Shown in pieces: positions 1 through 9,064 of a stretch of DNA of 64,000 nt. Position 1 is the stretch's first letter. Each line of letters opens with the position of its first letter. Below the pieces are notes generated by a model. That model saw nothing but the letters and a program-made list of their open reading frames with translations, had not been told where the DNA came from and searched no databases. The position numbers and the translations under genes are program-made. The stretch is taken from contig CBDDFS010000005.1 of the NCBI GenBank assembly GCA_965227255.1, positions 111,766 through 175,765 of the forward strand, given 5' to 3'. The DNA comes from CBDDFS01 sp965227255. GTDB taxonomy: Bacteria; Bacteroidota; Bacteroidia; Flavobacteriales_E; Vicingaceae.

Positions 1-51
1 ACCTAAGGAAATATTCTACGTAGAATCAATAGTTAAATGGTACCAATGCCT

Positions 52-59
52 TATATTTG
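52..59 (+). promoter_or_regulatory. -7 promoter element (TATATTTG) for the 121-4029 gene
   Basis: TATATTTG is an exact match to the Bacteroidota -7 consensus TAnnTTTG. It lies 61 nt upstream of the ATG at 121. No clear TTTG box is visible 17-23 nt further upstream. Confidence 0.6.
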
Positions 60-120
60 CGTAAAGGGAAGGGTATATTCATGTGTGAGTATTGCCGCCC
101 TTTAATTTTTACGAAGTGAA

Positions 121-3100
121 ATGAAGAATTACTACTCCCTCTTTGTCAGTCTGGTCTTGTTGATTACCCCAATTTTCATAAATGCACAGATTCTTTCGGC
201 TGGATCTGGGAACTGGACAAGTGGATCGACTTGGGTTGGTGGTGTACCTCCAGGATCAAGTGATATTGCACAGATTCAAGACAACCACCAGGTAACAGTG
301 AATGGAAACATAACTGTTTCTGAATTACGGATGAACTTTGCGTCAAATTCATCCGGTTCGGCCTGTTTATTGACAGTGAGTACAGGAAACTCATTAACAG
401 TCACAAACGATTTTAATATTCTCGCACCGGCGAATTCTGGAAGAACCTGTAACGTAACGGTAGTTGGTGATTTGGACATTGGAGGTGATTTAGATCTTCA
501 ATTTGGATCTACACTGCAAAATAATACGACCGTCAATATACAAGTAGATGGCACAGTGGATATTACCGGTGCTTTTACGCATGCCTCAAGTGCTTCCTGT
601 ACAAATAATCAAATAAACCTCGATATTAATACCGGTGCTCAATTTGATTGCGGGAATTTTACCATAGATTTTAATGGAACTGATTCCAGGTTTGTGGCTG
701 ATGTAGACGACAATTGGAATCTGGGCACTTTGACAGGGCACCTGAGAAAAGCAACTTCCAGGTTCATTTTGAATGTAAATTCCGGTGGTGATATTGATCC
801 TTCTGCAATTAATATTACAAGTTACTCCACCATGGATAATATTATTTTCAATGTTGCCAGTGGTGGACGAATCGGATCAGGAACAGAACAAATGTTCATT
901 GACGCTCGAGGATCGAATAGCAACATAACAGTTAACAATTCGGGTACTTTCTTCTTGGGTCAAAACACATACTTGATCAGGGAGTCAACTGATACACTTG
1001 ACTTTAACCTAAATACTGGCTCAACTTATTACCTAAATGGAGTTCTTAGGCTCAGAGGTTTTGGTTCATTCAAAAATTATGTTGATATGGATCAAGCGCA
1101 AAATTCTGTCCTTCGATGCTTCCCATACATTGATCTTGAAACAAGTGGTAATGGAAATTTAGATTTAGATGTTGATGGGACTTACTCCACAGGGTACTTC
1201 GATTGTGATTTTAGAAATAATTCAACCGTGAACATGACATTCGGTTCAAATTCAGTTGTAGTTACACCTTCGGTTTCTATTAATGAGAGTTCGGGGAACT
1301 CAACCGTGAATGTCACTTTTAATGGAACGTTTACCACAACGGGAAATATTGGCCTTACAGCTAGAGCTAATAGTCAGTATAACGTTAACGTAAATTCCAG
1401 CACTAGTGTCGGAGGAAATTACACTCAGAGGACTGTTGGTTCTGGTGCAGGTATTGCTACAGATATTTCGGGCACACTGGCTGTTACAAATCTAGTAGTG
1501 GATGTTACAAGTGGAGCCACAGGTAGTGATAACACAGTCGATTTTGATAATTCCGGAGCTATTTTGCAGGTTGAACGAATAGACGACACTTTTGATGGAA
1601 TTATAACATCTGGAACAACAAATAATAGCACGTTTATATATTCAGGAAGTGGATCAGGAGACTCGATCTTAACAAGGCCGAATATTTCTTACGATAATCT
1701 TACTATCAATAAGAGCGCCGGTATCGTCTTAAATGGCACCCTAGATGCTAGTAATTTTAATGGTGACCTTACCATTAACGGAGCAGGGTCCATGTTACTG
1801 GCAGGTACTTCAAGTCTCACAGTCAGTGGAGATTTAACGAATAATGGAATTTTAAACTCACAGGGAAATAGTTTTACACTCCTTGGAGATTTTGATAATC
1901 AAGGTTCTTATGTATCCTTGTCTAACGACACCCTCTATTTCAGGGGAACGGGCTCAAGTCAATCCATTTCAGGAACCAATGTGTTTCAGCATATGCTTCT
2001 GGATAACTCAAATGGAGCAAGTATAGCTTCAGGTTCAGTGTCTATCCAGAACTCAGTCACTTTGGAAACAGGAACTTTGACCACAAACGGAAGTCTTACT
2101 TTCTTATCAAATTCAACGAATACAGGTGCTCTTGCCCCTGTTCCAGCTTCGGGTGCAGGAATCAGTGGTACGGCCACTGTTGAACGATTCTTAAATGAAT
2201 CGGCTTCGGCCTTTTGGTATATGATCGGAACGCCAACAACTGGTACTACCCTTGCCGATTGGAATAACGAATTATATATGGCTGGTTTCCCTAATTCAAA
2301 CAATCCTGGATGGGGACCGACGGTTTACCGATTCGACAACGCATCTATCTCCACTAATGGTGATTATACTGAAGGTTATACTGCCCCTACCGACATTTCC
2401 AATACGGTAAGTAATGGCCAGGGATGGATGGTCTGGGTTGGAAGTAGTCCTAAGACTGTGAATTCAGTTGGCACCTTGAATACTGGAAATACGGCAGTGG
2501 CATTGGATTTTAATACGAATCCAGCTTTGGCAGCAGAGAGAGGATGGAATCTTGTAGCGAATCCATATCCTGCCAGAGTGCATTGGCCTTCTGTAGGAAA
2601 AACAAATGTCCCTACCGGAGAAGCATTTATCTCAAGAGCAGATGGTAATTATTTTGCTGTCGTTGCCGATGGAGTGTTTAACATTAATTCTTCAGAGGCT
2701 TTCTGGGTTCAGACCACAACAGGAGGTGGCAGTCTTTCATTTACAGAAAGTAACAAGATCATGTTGCCAGATAGTTTCAATGTTCGCCAGCAAGCACCTC
2801 AATACACAAAACCTCTTAAAATGAAGCTTTCGTATGCGAGCAATTCAACATACGAAGATTATAGCGTTCTGCGTTTCGGAGATGCATCATTCTCAGAAGA
2901 ATTCGATGCGATTCCGGGTGAAGCATCAAAAGTGCCAAATGCTTACGGGACTTTGCCAAATATTGCTTCTTACTCTGTTGCAGATCAAAGAAATGTCTAC
3001 TACAATACTTTGAATCCGGAAGACAGCAATATGATCATTCCACTAAAGGTTTGGACTACCTATCCCGCGAATCAAAACGAAACTTATACAATCGACTTTG

Positions 3101-4029
3101 AGAATATAATTACCTGGTCGAATGATAATCATTGTATTATTCTCAGAGATTCTTTGAACAACAGATCTCAAAAAATAGATGACGTTCAACATGATTACTC
3201 ATGGACGGCAAGAGATACTAACCAGCAAGTTTACCTCTACCTAGAGCACAGCATTCCACTTCAGATATCGTCCAGTGATGCCACATGCTATGGCTATGCA
3301 GACGGTTCGGCTTCGGTAAAAGGTTTGGACGGACTAAGCCATACATATGTTTGGTTCGATGAAAACGATAATATTCTGAAGAGAGAAAACGGAATAAGCA
3401 CAACAAGTACTATGGACAATCTACCAGCTGGAACTTATCTGGTTATGGTAGACAATAATGGTGATTGTGGAATTATGGGTGTAACAATTGAAATTGGTCA
3501 GCCTGAACCGATCATTGCGAGCTTTGAAGCGAGTAAGGATACACTATACATGAATTCGAGCACCGATGTTACATTCACCAACAACTCTGTCAATGCTGTT
3601 GAATATTCATGGAATTTTGGTGATGGTAACACGTCCGATGCAGTAGATCCAAGTCATACTTATTCAGGCGCCGGTTCATATGAGGTTCAACTTGTTGCTT
3701 CTGACAATCCTTGTTCAGATACATTGAGTAAAACGATCACAGTTATCGATAATGTTGGAATAGAATCAGAAATTCAGAAAAAGGCAGATATTCGTATCTA
3801 TCAATTAAATGGTGAAGTCTTCGTTGAATTTGACCTAAATATTAGTATGGATGCTCAAATCAACGTCTATGATATTATGGGAAGAAAAGTTATTCCGGGA
3901 GAGACAGTCCTAAATGCTAGAGATCAAAAAATTCGATTGAACCTACCCGGAAATCTCAATGGGGTGTACACCGTCAATGTAAATACGGATGATTCTAACG
4001 TTTCTGAGAAGTTGTACCTGAACGATTAA
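121..4029 (+). CDS. Large secreted protein with SprB-like and PKD domains and T9SS sorting tail
   Basis: This 1302-residue protein starts with a signal peptide ending near 'INAQ' and is probably exported to the cell surface. An early 'GNWTSGSTWVGGVPP' segment resembles the start of G8/parallel beta-helix surface proteins. It is followed by about 650 residues of Asn/Ser/Thr-rich repetitive beta sequence with few Cys or Lys. Near residues 1055-1125 is a SprB-type repeat ('DATCYGYADGSASV'). A PKD domain follows at about 1130-1205 with the diagnostic 'YSWNFGDGNT'. The last 80 residues ('INVYDIMGRKVIPG', 'LNGVYTVNV') look like a T9SS type A sorting domain, although the usual YPNP start is degenerate. 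No catalytic motif was seen, so an adhesin or structural role is inferred. It is preceded by a consensus promoter element. Confidence 0.8.
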   Translation: MKNYYSLFVSLVLLITPIFINAQILSAGSGNWTSGSTWVGGVPPGSSDIAQIQDNHQVTVNGNITVSELRMNFASNSSGSACLLTVSTGNSLTVTNDFNILAPANSGRTCNVTVVGDLDIGGDLDLQFGSTLQNNTTVNIQVDGTVDITGAFTHASSASCTNNQINLDINTGAQFDCGNFTIDFNGTDSRFVADVDDNWNLGTLTGHLRKATSRFILNVNSGGDIDPSAINITSYSTMDNIIFNVASGGRIGSGTEQMFIDARGSNSNITVNNSGTFFLGQNTYLIRESTDTLDFNLNTGSTYYLNGVLRLRGFGSFKNYVDMDQAQNSVLRCFPYIDLETSGNGNLDLDVDGTYSTGYFDCDFRNNSTVNMTFGSNSVVVTPSVSINESSGNSTVNVTFNGTFTTTGNIGLTARANSQYNVNVNSSTSVGGNYTQRTVGSGAGIATDISGTLAVTNLVVDVTSGATGSDNTVDFDNSGAILQVERIDDTFDGIITSGTTNNSTFIYSGSGSGDSILTRPNISYDNLTINKSAGIVLNGTLDASNFNGDLTINGAGSMLLAGTSSLTVSGDLTNNGILNSQGNSFTLLGDFDNQGSYVSLSNDTLYFRGTGSSQSISGTNVFQHMLLDNSNGASIASGSVSIQNSVTLETGTLTTNGSLTFLSNSTNTGALAPVPASGAGISGTATVERFLNESASAFWYMIGTPTTGTTLADWNNELYMAGFPNSNNPGWGPTVYRFDNASISTNGDYTEGYTAPTDISNTVSNGQGWMVWVGSSPKTVNSVGTLNTGNTAVALDFNTNPALAAERGWNLVANPYPARVHWPSVGKTNVPTGEAFISRADGNYFAVVADGVFNINSSEAFWVQTTTGGGSLSFTESNKIMLPDSFNVRQQAPQYTKPLKMKLSYASNSTYEDYSVLRFGDASFSEEFDAIPGEASKVPNAYGTLPNIASYSVADQRNVYYNTLNPEDSNMIIPLKVWTTYPANQNETYTIDFENIITWSNDNHCIILRDSLNNRSQKIDDVQHDYSWTARDTNQQVYLYLEHSIPLQISSSDATCYGYADGSASVKGLDGLSHTYVWFDENDNILKRENGISTTSTMDNLPAGTYLVMVDNNGDCGIMGVTIEIGQPEPIIASFEASKDTLYMNSSTDVTFTNNSVNAVEYSWNFGDGNTSDAVDPSHTYSGAGSYEVQLVASDNPCSDTLSKTITVIDNVGIESEIQKKADIRIYQLNGEVFVEFDLNISMDAQINVYDIMGRKVIPGETVLNARDQKIRLNLPGNLNGVYTVNVNTDDSNVSEKLYLND

Positions 4030-4056
4030 TGACGGAATTGAACCTTAAATTTTTAA

Positions 4057-4064
4057 TATATTCG
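4057..4064 (+). promoter_or_regulatory. Probable promoter -7 element (TATATTCG) with upstream TTG
   Basis: TATATTCG differs at one position from TAnnTTTG. A TTG lies at 4038-4040 with 16 nt between the two. It sits 16 nt before the ATG at 4081, so the small gene probably has its own promoter. Confidence 0.4.
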
Positions 4065-4080
4065 CAGCGATTTTTAAGCA

Positions 4081-4302
4081 ATGAGTAAGAAGTGGAAAAA
4101 AATTAGAAGCAATCCGGGATTCCAATTTGGAATGAAGGTAGCTGTTATCTTAGTCATTGCGCTGTTTTCAGTGGACTTGCTTTATGCCCCACCTCCACGT
4201 CCAGACCCAAATATTCCGGTGGACGGAGGTATAACCTGGCTTATTGCCGCAGGTGCCGCTTATGGTGCTAAAAAGACCTGGGACTTTCGCAAGAAGAAAT
4301 AA
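4081..4302 (+). CDS. PID-CTERM-like small membrane protein
   Basis: The protein has 73 residues in three parts. A basic N-terminus is followed by a hydrophobic signal/TM segment at about 15-36 ('VAVILVIALFSVDLLYA'). Next comes a proline-rich stretch 'PPPRPDPNIP'. The C-terminus 'PVDGGITWLIAAGAAYGAKK' is followed by a basic tail. The order P-x-D-G-G, hydrophobic stretch, G-x-x-Y-G-x-K-K matches, as I recall them, small Bacteroidota proteins annotated as having a PID-CTERM protein-sorting domain; I cannot search to confirm. The function of such proteins is unknown to me. The preceding gene is a large T9SS protein 51 bp away on the same strand, and the next gene is convergent. Confidence 0.7.
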   Translation: MSKKWKKIRSNPGFQFGMKVAVILVIALFSVDLLYAPPPRPDPNIPVDGGITWLIAAGAAYGAKKTWDFRKKK

Positions 4303-4317
4303 TTAAGTTTTTTATTC

Positions 4318-5208
4318 TTAGAAATTTCTGAAAGGAATCTTTGATTTACCTATTAATTCTTTCAGATTCTTCACGTCCTCTGCATAAATTTCTATTAGCT
4401 TATATTTAAGAGATTCTGGCATTTGTCCTTTCTTGACGCTTCGATAGATCAGTTTTTGAACCATGGGGTTTGATTTGATTGTACCTTTTATACCCTTTCC
4501 GAGAATAGAAGATACTCTCTTTCCGGCCGGATTCTTAAGAACTTTCTGTAAGAACTTTCCTTCCGTGAATTTTTGTGAAGATACATTAGATTGAAAATCA
4601 AATCTTGTTGGATCTTGAATCCTCGATAGTCCCAGAAACTCGAAGACCTCATTCATAGTTTTGACCCTGTCCTGAAGCAAATCTTCAAGAAATAAAACCA
4701 TGATCTCATCTTTGTCGAAATGCTCCAAATAAGCCTTAATATGTTTTGCGTAAAAACCGGTTTGAACTATCAAATCTTTGCTCAATTTCTCCCGGTCCAA
4801 ATCCTCATAAGACTTAACACTCCCTTCAAAGGCGGACCCATACTGAATCTCACTAATATTGGATAAGAATCGTTCAACCGGATCGCGCAGTATATATATC
4901 AATTTGACTTCTTGTAGATGCTTTCTGAGCATAACAGGACTTGAAGGAAATTTGTGGGTCTTACTATAATTCTGAGAGGATTCACCTCGAATCTTAAAGC
5001 CTTGATCGAAGTGTAATTTGTACCAATTCATTCCTCTTGAAAAAGTGGATTGACCACTCCTTTCCTCTTCTTCCGGATTAATAAAGAAATCCAATTCTTT
5101 TGGTTCTGACATTTGAATATCAGGATGTATATTCAAATAATCATGCAAACTAGTCGTACCCGATTTCATCGCTCCAATTACAATCAGATTTGGCAGAGCA
5201 CCTTCCAT
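4318..5208 (-). CDS. Sulfotransferase family protein
   Basis: This is a PAPS-dependent sulfotransferase domain protein of 296 residues from the ATG at 5208; a TTG three codons upstream is possible. The N-terminal 'VIGAMKSGTTSLHDYL' is the 5'-phosphosulfate-binding loop, with the P-loop-like K-S-G-T-T. 'YILRDPVERFLSNIS' at about 105-120 is the 3'-phosphate-binding motif with Arg and Ser. It has no signal peptide, so it is cytoplasmic or membrane-peripheral. The acceptor is unknown. Two FkbM methyltransferases follow, suggesting decoration of a surface glycan or lipid, but no glycosyltransferase cluster is adjacent. It is convergent with the small membrane protein, 15 bp apart. Confidence 0.85.
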   Translation of the reverse strand: MEGALPNLIVIGAMKSGTTSLHDYLNIHPDIQMSEPKELDFFINPEEEERSGQSTFSRGMNWYKLHFDQGFKIRGESSQNYSKTHKFPSSPVMLRKHLQEVKLIYILRDPVERFLSNISEIQYGSAFEGSVKSYEDLDREKLSKDLIVQTGFYAKHIKAYLEHFDKDEIMVLFLEDLLQDRVKTMNEVFEFLGLSRIQDPTRFDFQSNVSSQKFTEGKFLQKVLKNPAGKRVSSILGKGIKGTIKSNPMVQKLIYRSVKKGQMPESLKYKLIEIYAEDVKNLKELIGKSKIPFRNF

Positions 5209-5417
5209 GTTTCGCAATTTAGTCTTTTAAGTTATTTGAATTGGCTTCTTTGAAATTTGAGCTGATCAATTCAAAGCAGCAAGCAAGATTCGTAATTCTT
5301 ACAAGAAGGTGGCGCAATTCTGCTTAAGAATCGACTTATATTTCATTATTTTGCCCATCCAATCATTTCAGGACGGACCTGACTTGTTTCCAGTTATGAT
5401 TTACAGATGACAATCAC

Positions 5418-6173
5418 ATGAAAAAGCTAATCAAGGAAATACTCTGCTCTAATTTCATCGTTGCTTTATTCATGTTGGTATTCAGAAAGCGAATACCTAA
5501 TCTGAGATATTTTCAAAAGTTCAATTTTCCCAGGAATAAAGAAAACCGAAGGGTCATTGGCACCCTTATCTGGGGTTTCTATGAAGCTGCGGAAATCCGG
5601 CTGATAAATAAATTCATGCGCAATGATTTACCTGTTATCGAGCTTGGGAGCAGCTCAGGTATTGTATCTTCATTCGCCTCGTCGAAGATTAGAAATCAAA
5701 AAATGATTTGTGTTGAAGGAAACCCGGAACTAATATCATTTATTGAAAAAAATGTTACTTCAGTCAACGACCAGATTGACTTGAAGGTTTTGAATCGTGT
5801 TATAGCTTATGGAGAAGACGAAATAGATTTTCAAGTCAGCAAGAATACAACAAGTTCTTCTTTGGTAGGGAATTCCAGCCAGGAACATGTTGATAATCAA
5901 ATCGTTCGAGTCAAAACCACCACGCTTAAAAATATCACGGAGGAAAACGATATCCGAGAATATGTGCTGATCTCCGACATCGAAGGAGCCGAGTATATGG
6001 TTCTTAATAATGACAAAGAAGCATTATCAAAGTGCAGACAAATAATTATTGAACTGCATGATGCTTCTAATGGCAAGGACTATTCTATCAATTCATTGCA
6101 GTCTCTGATCATTGATTTAGGCTTTAAACAAAGCCAGAAAGATGGGAATGCTTTCGTTTTCGTAAAGAACTGA
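5418..6173 (+). CDS. FkbM family methyltransferase
   Basis: This 251-residue SAM-dependent methyltransferase belongs to the FkbM family, whose members O-methylate sugars or other small acceptors. The SAM-binding motif I is 'VIELGSSSGIVSSFA' (about 74-88), followed by 'ICVEGNPELISFI' with the acidic ribose-binding Glu. The family signature 'SDIEGAEYMVL' occurs near residue 190. The N-terminus has a short hydrophobic stretch ('FIVALFMLVF') that may act as a membrane anchor. A 200-bp gap separates it from the divergent sulfotransferase. Its 3' end faces a second FkbM gene 11 bp away. The two paralogues are clearly diverged, so this is not a recent duplication. Confidence 0.85.
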   Translation: MKKLIKEILCSNFIVALFMLVFRKRIPNLRYFQKFNFPRNKENRRVIGTLIWGFYEAAEIRLINKFMRNDLPVIELGSSSGIVSSFASSKIRNQKMICVEGNPELISFIEKNVTSVNDQIDLKVLNRVIAYGEDEIDFQVSKNTTSSSLVGNSSQEHVDNQIVRVKTTTLKNITEENDIREYVLISDIEGAEYMVLNNDKEALSKCRQIIIELHDASNGKDYSINSLQSLIIDLGFKQSQKDGNAFVFVKN

Positions 6174-6184
6174 TCGATAAGAGA

Positions 6185-7042
6185 TTAATTCAGCTTAGAT
6201 TTCATTTCAGTCATTGAAGAATGAACAAAGACATATTCACACAAATTCAGATCTGAATGAATTTCAATACCATCAATCCTCTCAAAACCAATAAGTTGGG
6301 ATTCATCCTTTCGAACTCTATAAATATCATATTGATTTCGCTTTAGAAGGTCAAGTATTTTATTTTGATTTTTCAGCCTGTTTGTGTTTTCAGATGAGTA
6401 GACAGGAAGAATCTCCATAAGAATGACTGGATTATGTTCTGAGATGACCGTCTCAAATGATTTTAAAACTTCCCATTCAGCTCCCTCTACATCAATTTTG
6501 AGAATTTGCGGACCGCCATTTAGATTGAAATCAATCCCGGAATCGGGAAGACTGAAAACAGAAATATGGTCTTTTCTGTACACTTTTTGATCAGGCCTGA
6601 AATCTTCAACAATAGAGGCCCTGCTGTCAACCTTTCCATCATCATAAAAATTAAGATCCAAGACAGACGTCTTAGCACTCAATCCAATGGGATATATGTC
6701 CATTTGCTCAAAATTGTTGGCTCTTTGCAAAGCATTGATATAATTTACGCAATATGGATTGGGTTCAAATCCGATGTAAGACATATTCGGATGCACTGAC
6801 TTTATCTTAAGCAAGGTCTGACCAGTATTCACCCCAACATCAACAAAGCTTCCTTTCACCTCAGGAAGAATCAACTTTAGCAGGTCGATCATCCATTTTT
6901 CACTTAAAAACAGATTTGAAAAGCCAATTCCTTCATTTACAGGGATGATCATTTCTTTCCCATTCAAGTCAATTTTGCCCATCAGGTTAAACTTTGAAAG
7001 CAAATCGACTTTTTTCAAAAAACGAATCCAAAAATTCTTCAT
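6185..7042 (-). CDS. FkbM family methyltransferase
   Basis: This is a 285-residue SAM-dependent FkbM-type methyltransferase. Motif I is 'FVDVGVNTGQTLLKI' (about 67-81), followed by 'YIGFEPNPYCVNYI'. The FkbM signature is 'LKIDVEGAEWEVLKSF' near 178-193. It converges with another FkbM gene and its start faces glyA about 145 bp away. No signal peptide is present. The acceptor is not known; with the nearby sulfotransferase a role in modifying surface saccharides is plausible but inferred. Confidence 0.85.
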   Translation of the reverse strand: MKNFWIRFLKKVDLLSKFNLMGKIDLNGKEMIIPVNEGIGFSNLFLSEKWMIDLLKLILPEVKGSFVDVGVNTGQTLLKIKSVHPNMSYIGFEPNPYCVNYINALQRANNFEQMDIYPIGLSAKTSVLDLNFYDDGKVDSRASIVEDFRPDQKVYRKDHISVFSLPDSGIDFNLNGGPQILKIDVEGAEWEVLKSFETVISEHNPVILMEILPVYSSENTNRLKNQNKILDLLKRNQYDIYRVRKDESQLIGFERIDGIEIHSDLNLCEYVFVHSSMTEMKSKLN

Positions 7043-7161
7043 CCAGCTCTTAAACTATATTGAATTCAAAGAACTAAATAATTTTTGATTTTTATTTAAT
7101 TCAACCTTCTGAAAGGAGAATTTCTTTTACATGATATGTCCTCAGCATGTGTCGATTCTCC

Positions 7162-7169
7162 TATATTTG
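7162..7169 (+). promoter_or_regulatory. -7 promoter element (TATATTTG) of glyA
   Basis: TATATTTG matches TAnnTTTG exactly and ends 17 nt before the ATG at 7187. It lies inside the longer reading frame that could start at 7136, so transcripts from it can only use the 7187 start. Confidence 0.65.
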
Positions 7170-7186
7170 GACAAAAATTTTTACCG

Positions 7187-8464
7187 ATGAAAGATCAGCA
7201 AATCAGGGACCTAATTAAGAAAGAAACAAAGAGGCAAGTTGAAGGAATCGAGCTCATTGCATCCGAAAATTATGTGAGCAAGGAAGTAATGAAAGCTGCC
7301 GGATCAGTGCTGACAAATAAATACGCAGAAGGACTTCCGGGGAAAAGATATTATGGCGGTTGCGAAGTAGTCGATGAAGTTGAAAATCTAGCCAGAGATC
7401 GGGCGAAAGCTCTTTTTAATGCCGAATGGGTGAATGTGCAACCACATTCAGGAGCGACGGCAAATGCCGCTGTAATGCTTGCCACTCTTTTCGCAGGCGA
7501 TACGATACTCGGCTTTGATCTTTCACACGGTGGACACCTTACTCATGGTTCACCGGTTAATTTTTCTGGAAAACTATATCGTCCCGTTTTTTACGGCGTG
7601 CACCCTGATACCGGCATGATCGATATGGACCAGGTCAGAGATGTAGCCCTGAGAGAAAGACCTAAAATGATCATCGTTGGAGCTTCTGCGTACAGCCGCG
7701 ACTGGGATTATGTTACTTTCAGACAAATTGCAGATGAGGTTGGAGCCTTATTGTTGGCTGATATCTCCCACCCTTCTGGCCTTATAGCCAAAGGACTTCT
7801 AAACGATCCCCTACCTCACTGCCATATTGTTACTACAACAACTCATAAAACGCTCAGAGGACCAAGAGGTGGAATGATCTTATTGGGGAAAGATTTCGAG
7901 AATCCATGGGGATTAAAAACACCGAAAGGTGTCACCAGAAAAATGTCTGCAATCCTCGACTCAGGAGTATTCCCTGGTACACAGGGTGGACCGCTGGAAC
8001 ACATTATTGCGGCCAAAGCTGTCGCTTTTGGCGAGGCACTTGAAGATGACTACCTGAAATACGTCATACAAGTTCAAAGTAATGCCAGAGTATTGGCTGA
8101 AGAACTTGTTAAAAAGGGTTATTTCATCATTTCAGGAGGAACTGACAACCATTCTATGCTTATCGACCTGAGATCAAAAGATATCAGCGGGAAGGATGCG
8201 GAAAAAGTTCTGGGTGACTGCCATATCACAGTTAACAAGAATATGGTTCCTTTCGATGATAAGTCACCTTTTGTGACTTCTGGTATTAGAATCGGATCAG
8301 CTGCGGTAACCACCAGAGGACTAGTTGAGAAAGACATGATTGAAATTGCTTATTACATCGATAAAGCAATTACCTCTTCAGGCGATGAGAAGAAGATCAA
8401 GTCTATCGGCTCAGATATTAAATCTAAAATGAAAGAATTCCCTTTGTTTAAGGATGACGAATAG
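7187..8464 (+). CDS. glyA: Serine hydroxymethyltransferase
   Basis: GlyA interconverts serine plus tetrahydrofolate with glycine plus 5,10-methylene-THF, using PLP in the cytoplasm. The product is 425 residues, normal for the family. Landmarks are 'IASENYVS' near the N-terminus, 'YAEGLPGKRYYGG', 'QPHSGATANAAV', 'LLLADISHPSG' (PLP Asp192) and the Schiff-base lysine K221 in 'TTTTHKTLRGPRGG'. The ATG at 7187 is preferred to 7136: the extra 17 residues are not family-like, and a consensus -7 element (7162-7169) sits inside them. No folate gene is adjacent. Confidence 0.97.
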   Translation: MKDQQIRDLIKKETKRQVEGIELIASENYVSKEVMKAAGSVLTNKYAEGLPGKRYYGGCEVVDEVENLARDRAKALFNAEWVNVQPHSGATANAAVMLATLFAGDTILGFDLSHGGHLTHGSPVNFSGKLYRPVFYGVHPDTGMIDMDQVRDVALRERPKMIIVGASAYSRDWDYVTFRQIADEVGALLLADISHPSGLIAKGLLNDPLPHCHIVTTTTHKTLRGPRGGMILLGKDFENPWGLKTPKGVTRKMSAILDSGVFPGTQGGPLEHIIAAKAVAFGEALEDDYLKYVIQVQSNARVLAEELVKKGYFIISGGTDNHSMLIDLRSKDISGKDAEKVLGDCHITVNKNMVPFDDKSPFVTSGIRIGSAAVTTRGLVEKDMIEIAYYIDKAITSSGDEKKIKSIGSDIKSKMKEFPLFKDDE

Positions 8465-8489
8465 ATCTATGCAATAATCAATCATTGAT

Positions 8490-8876
8490 TCAAGCTGCTT
8501 CATCTTTCTTCTCCACTCTGTTTTGAATTCCTTTCTTAAAAGATATCAGAATTACCGAGATTTCATTGATATCCTTTCTTAGTTCATTATAGACTGTTTC
8601 TTCGATCAGATCGAGGTCTTTGGCCACGATGATCAAGCTGAGAAGTTCCATGAGATGACCATGTGCATTCTCGATGGTTTTAAGGCTCTTTTCCGGTCCA
8701 TTCTTCCAATTTCCTTCCGACAAAGCCGTAGTGAATTCTACAGCCGTATTTCTAAGGGAGAAATCCATTCCCGATTTATCTTTCTGCGAAAACTTTGCCG
8801 CAACGGAATAAATTTCCACTGCTAGTTGCCGACCTTTATTCCAGACCTTCAATTTCTCAAATGGGTATTCATACAT
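8490..8876 (-). CDS. Four-helix-bundle protein (23S rRNA intervening-sequence family)
   Basis: This is a small, predominantly helical protein of 128 residues from the ATG at 8876. The opening 'YPFEKLKVWNKGRQLAVEIY' and the segment 'GMDFSLRNTAVEFTTALSEG' match the four-helix-bundle family first seen in ORFs inside 23S rRNA intervening sequences and related to Avd proteins of diversity-generating retroelements. Its biochemical role is unknown. It is convergent with glyA, 25 bp apart. Unlike the paralogue at 21325-21681, I see no inverted repeats flanking it. The C-terminal tail is short and charged. Confidence 0.8.
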   Translation of the reverse strand: MYEYPFEKLKVWNKGRQLAVEIYSVAAKFSQKDKSGMDFSLRNTAVEFTTALSEGNWKNGPEKSLKTIENAHGHLMELLSLIIVAKDLDLIEETVYNELRKDINEISVILISFKKGIQNRVEKKDEAA

Positions 8877-9015
8877 ATTCAAAATTTTTGAGTTATACCC
8901 ACAGAGTTCCTCAGAAACTATTTTCTATGCAATCCGATTTATAGTCTTCTGTTGACATTGGCTTTTGGTTTGTGCTTTGATTCCATTTCCGGGCATGAAA
9001 GAAAAGTAGGGACAT

Positions 9016-9046
9016 AAAAAAGCCCCAAGAAGACTTGAGGCTTTTT
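9016..9046 (-). terminator. Rho-independent terminator of the 9065-14017 gene
   Basis: This is a hairpin with a 13-bp stem, a 4-nt loop and a flanking T-run on the minus strand. It begins 18 nt past the stop codon at 9065. The only imperfection pairs as U-G on the minus-strand transcript. Confidence 0.75.
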
Positions 9047-9064
9047 ATGATTTATATTCTTAGA

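Noticed and set aside
7136..7186. Seventeen-codon N-terminal extension of glyA
   Set aside because: The extension contains the consensus -7 element and has no counterpart in the SHMT family, so the start at 7187 was used.
8476..8490. Short palindrome AATCAAT-C-ATTGATT between glyA and the four-helix-bundle gene
   Set aside because: It is short, AT-only in pairing strength and lacks a T-tract, so it was not called a terminator.
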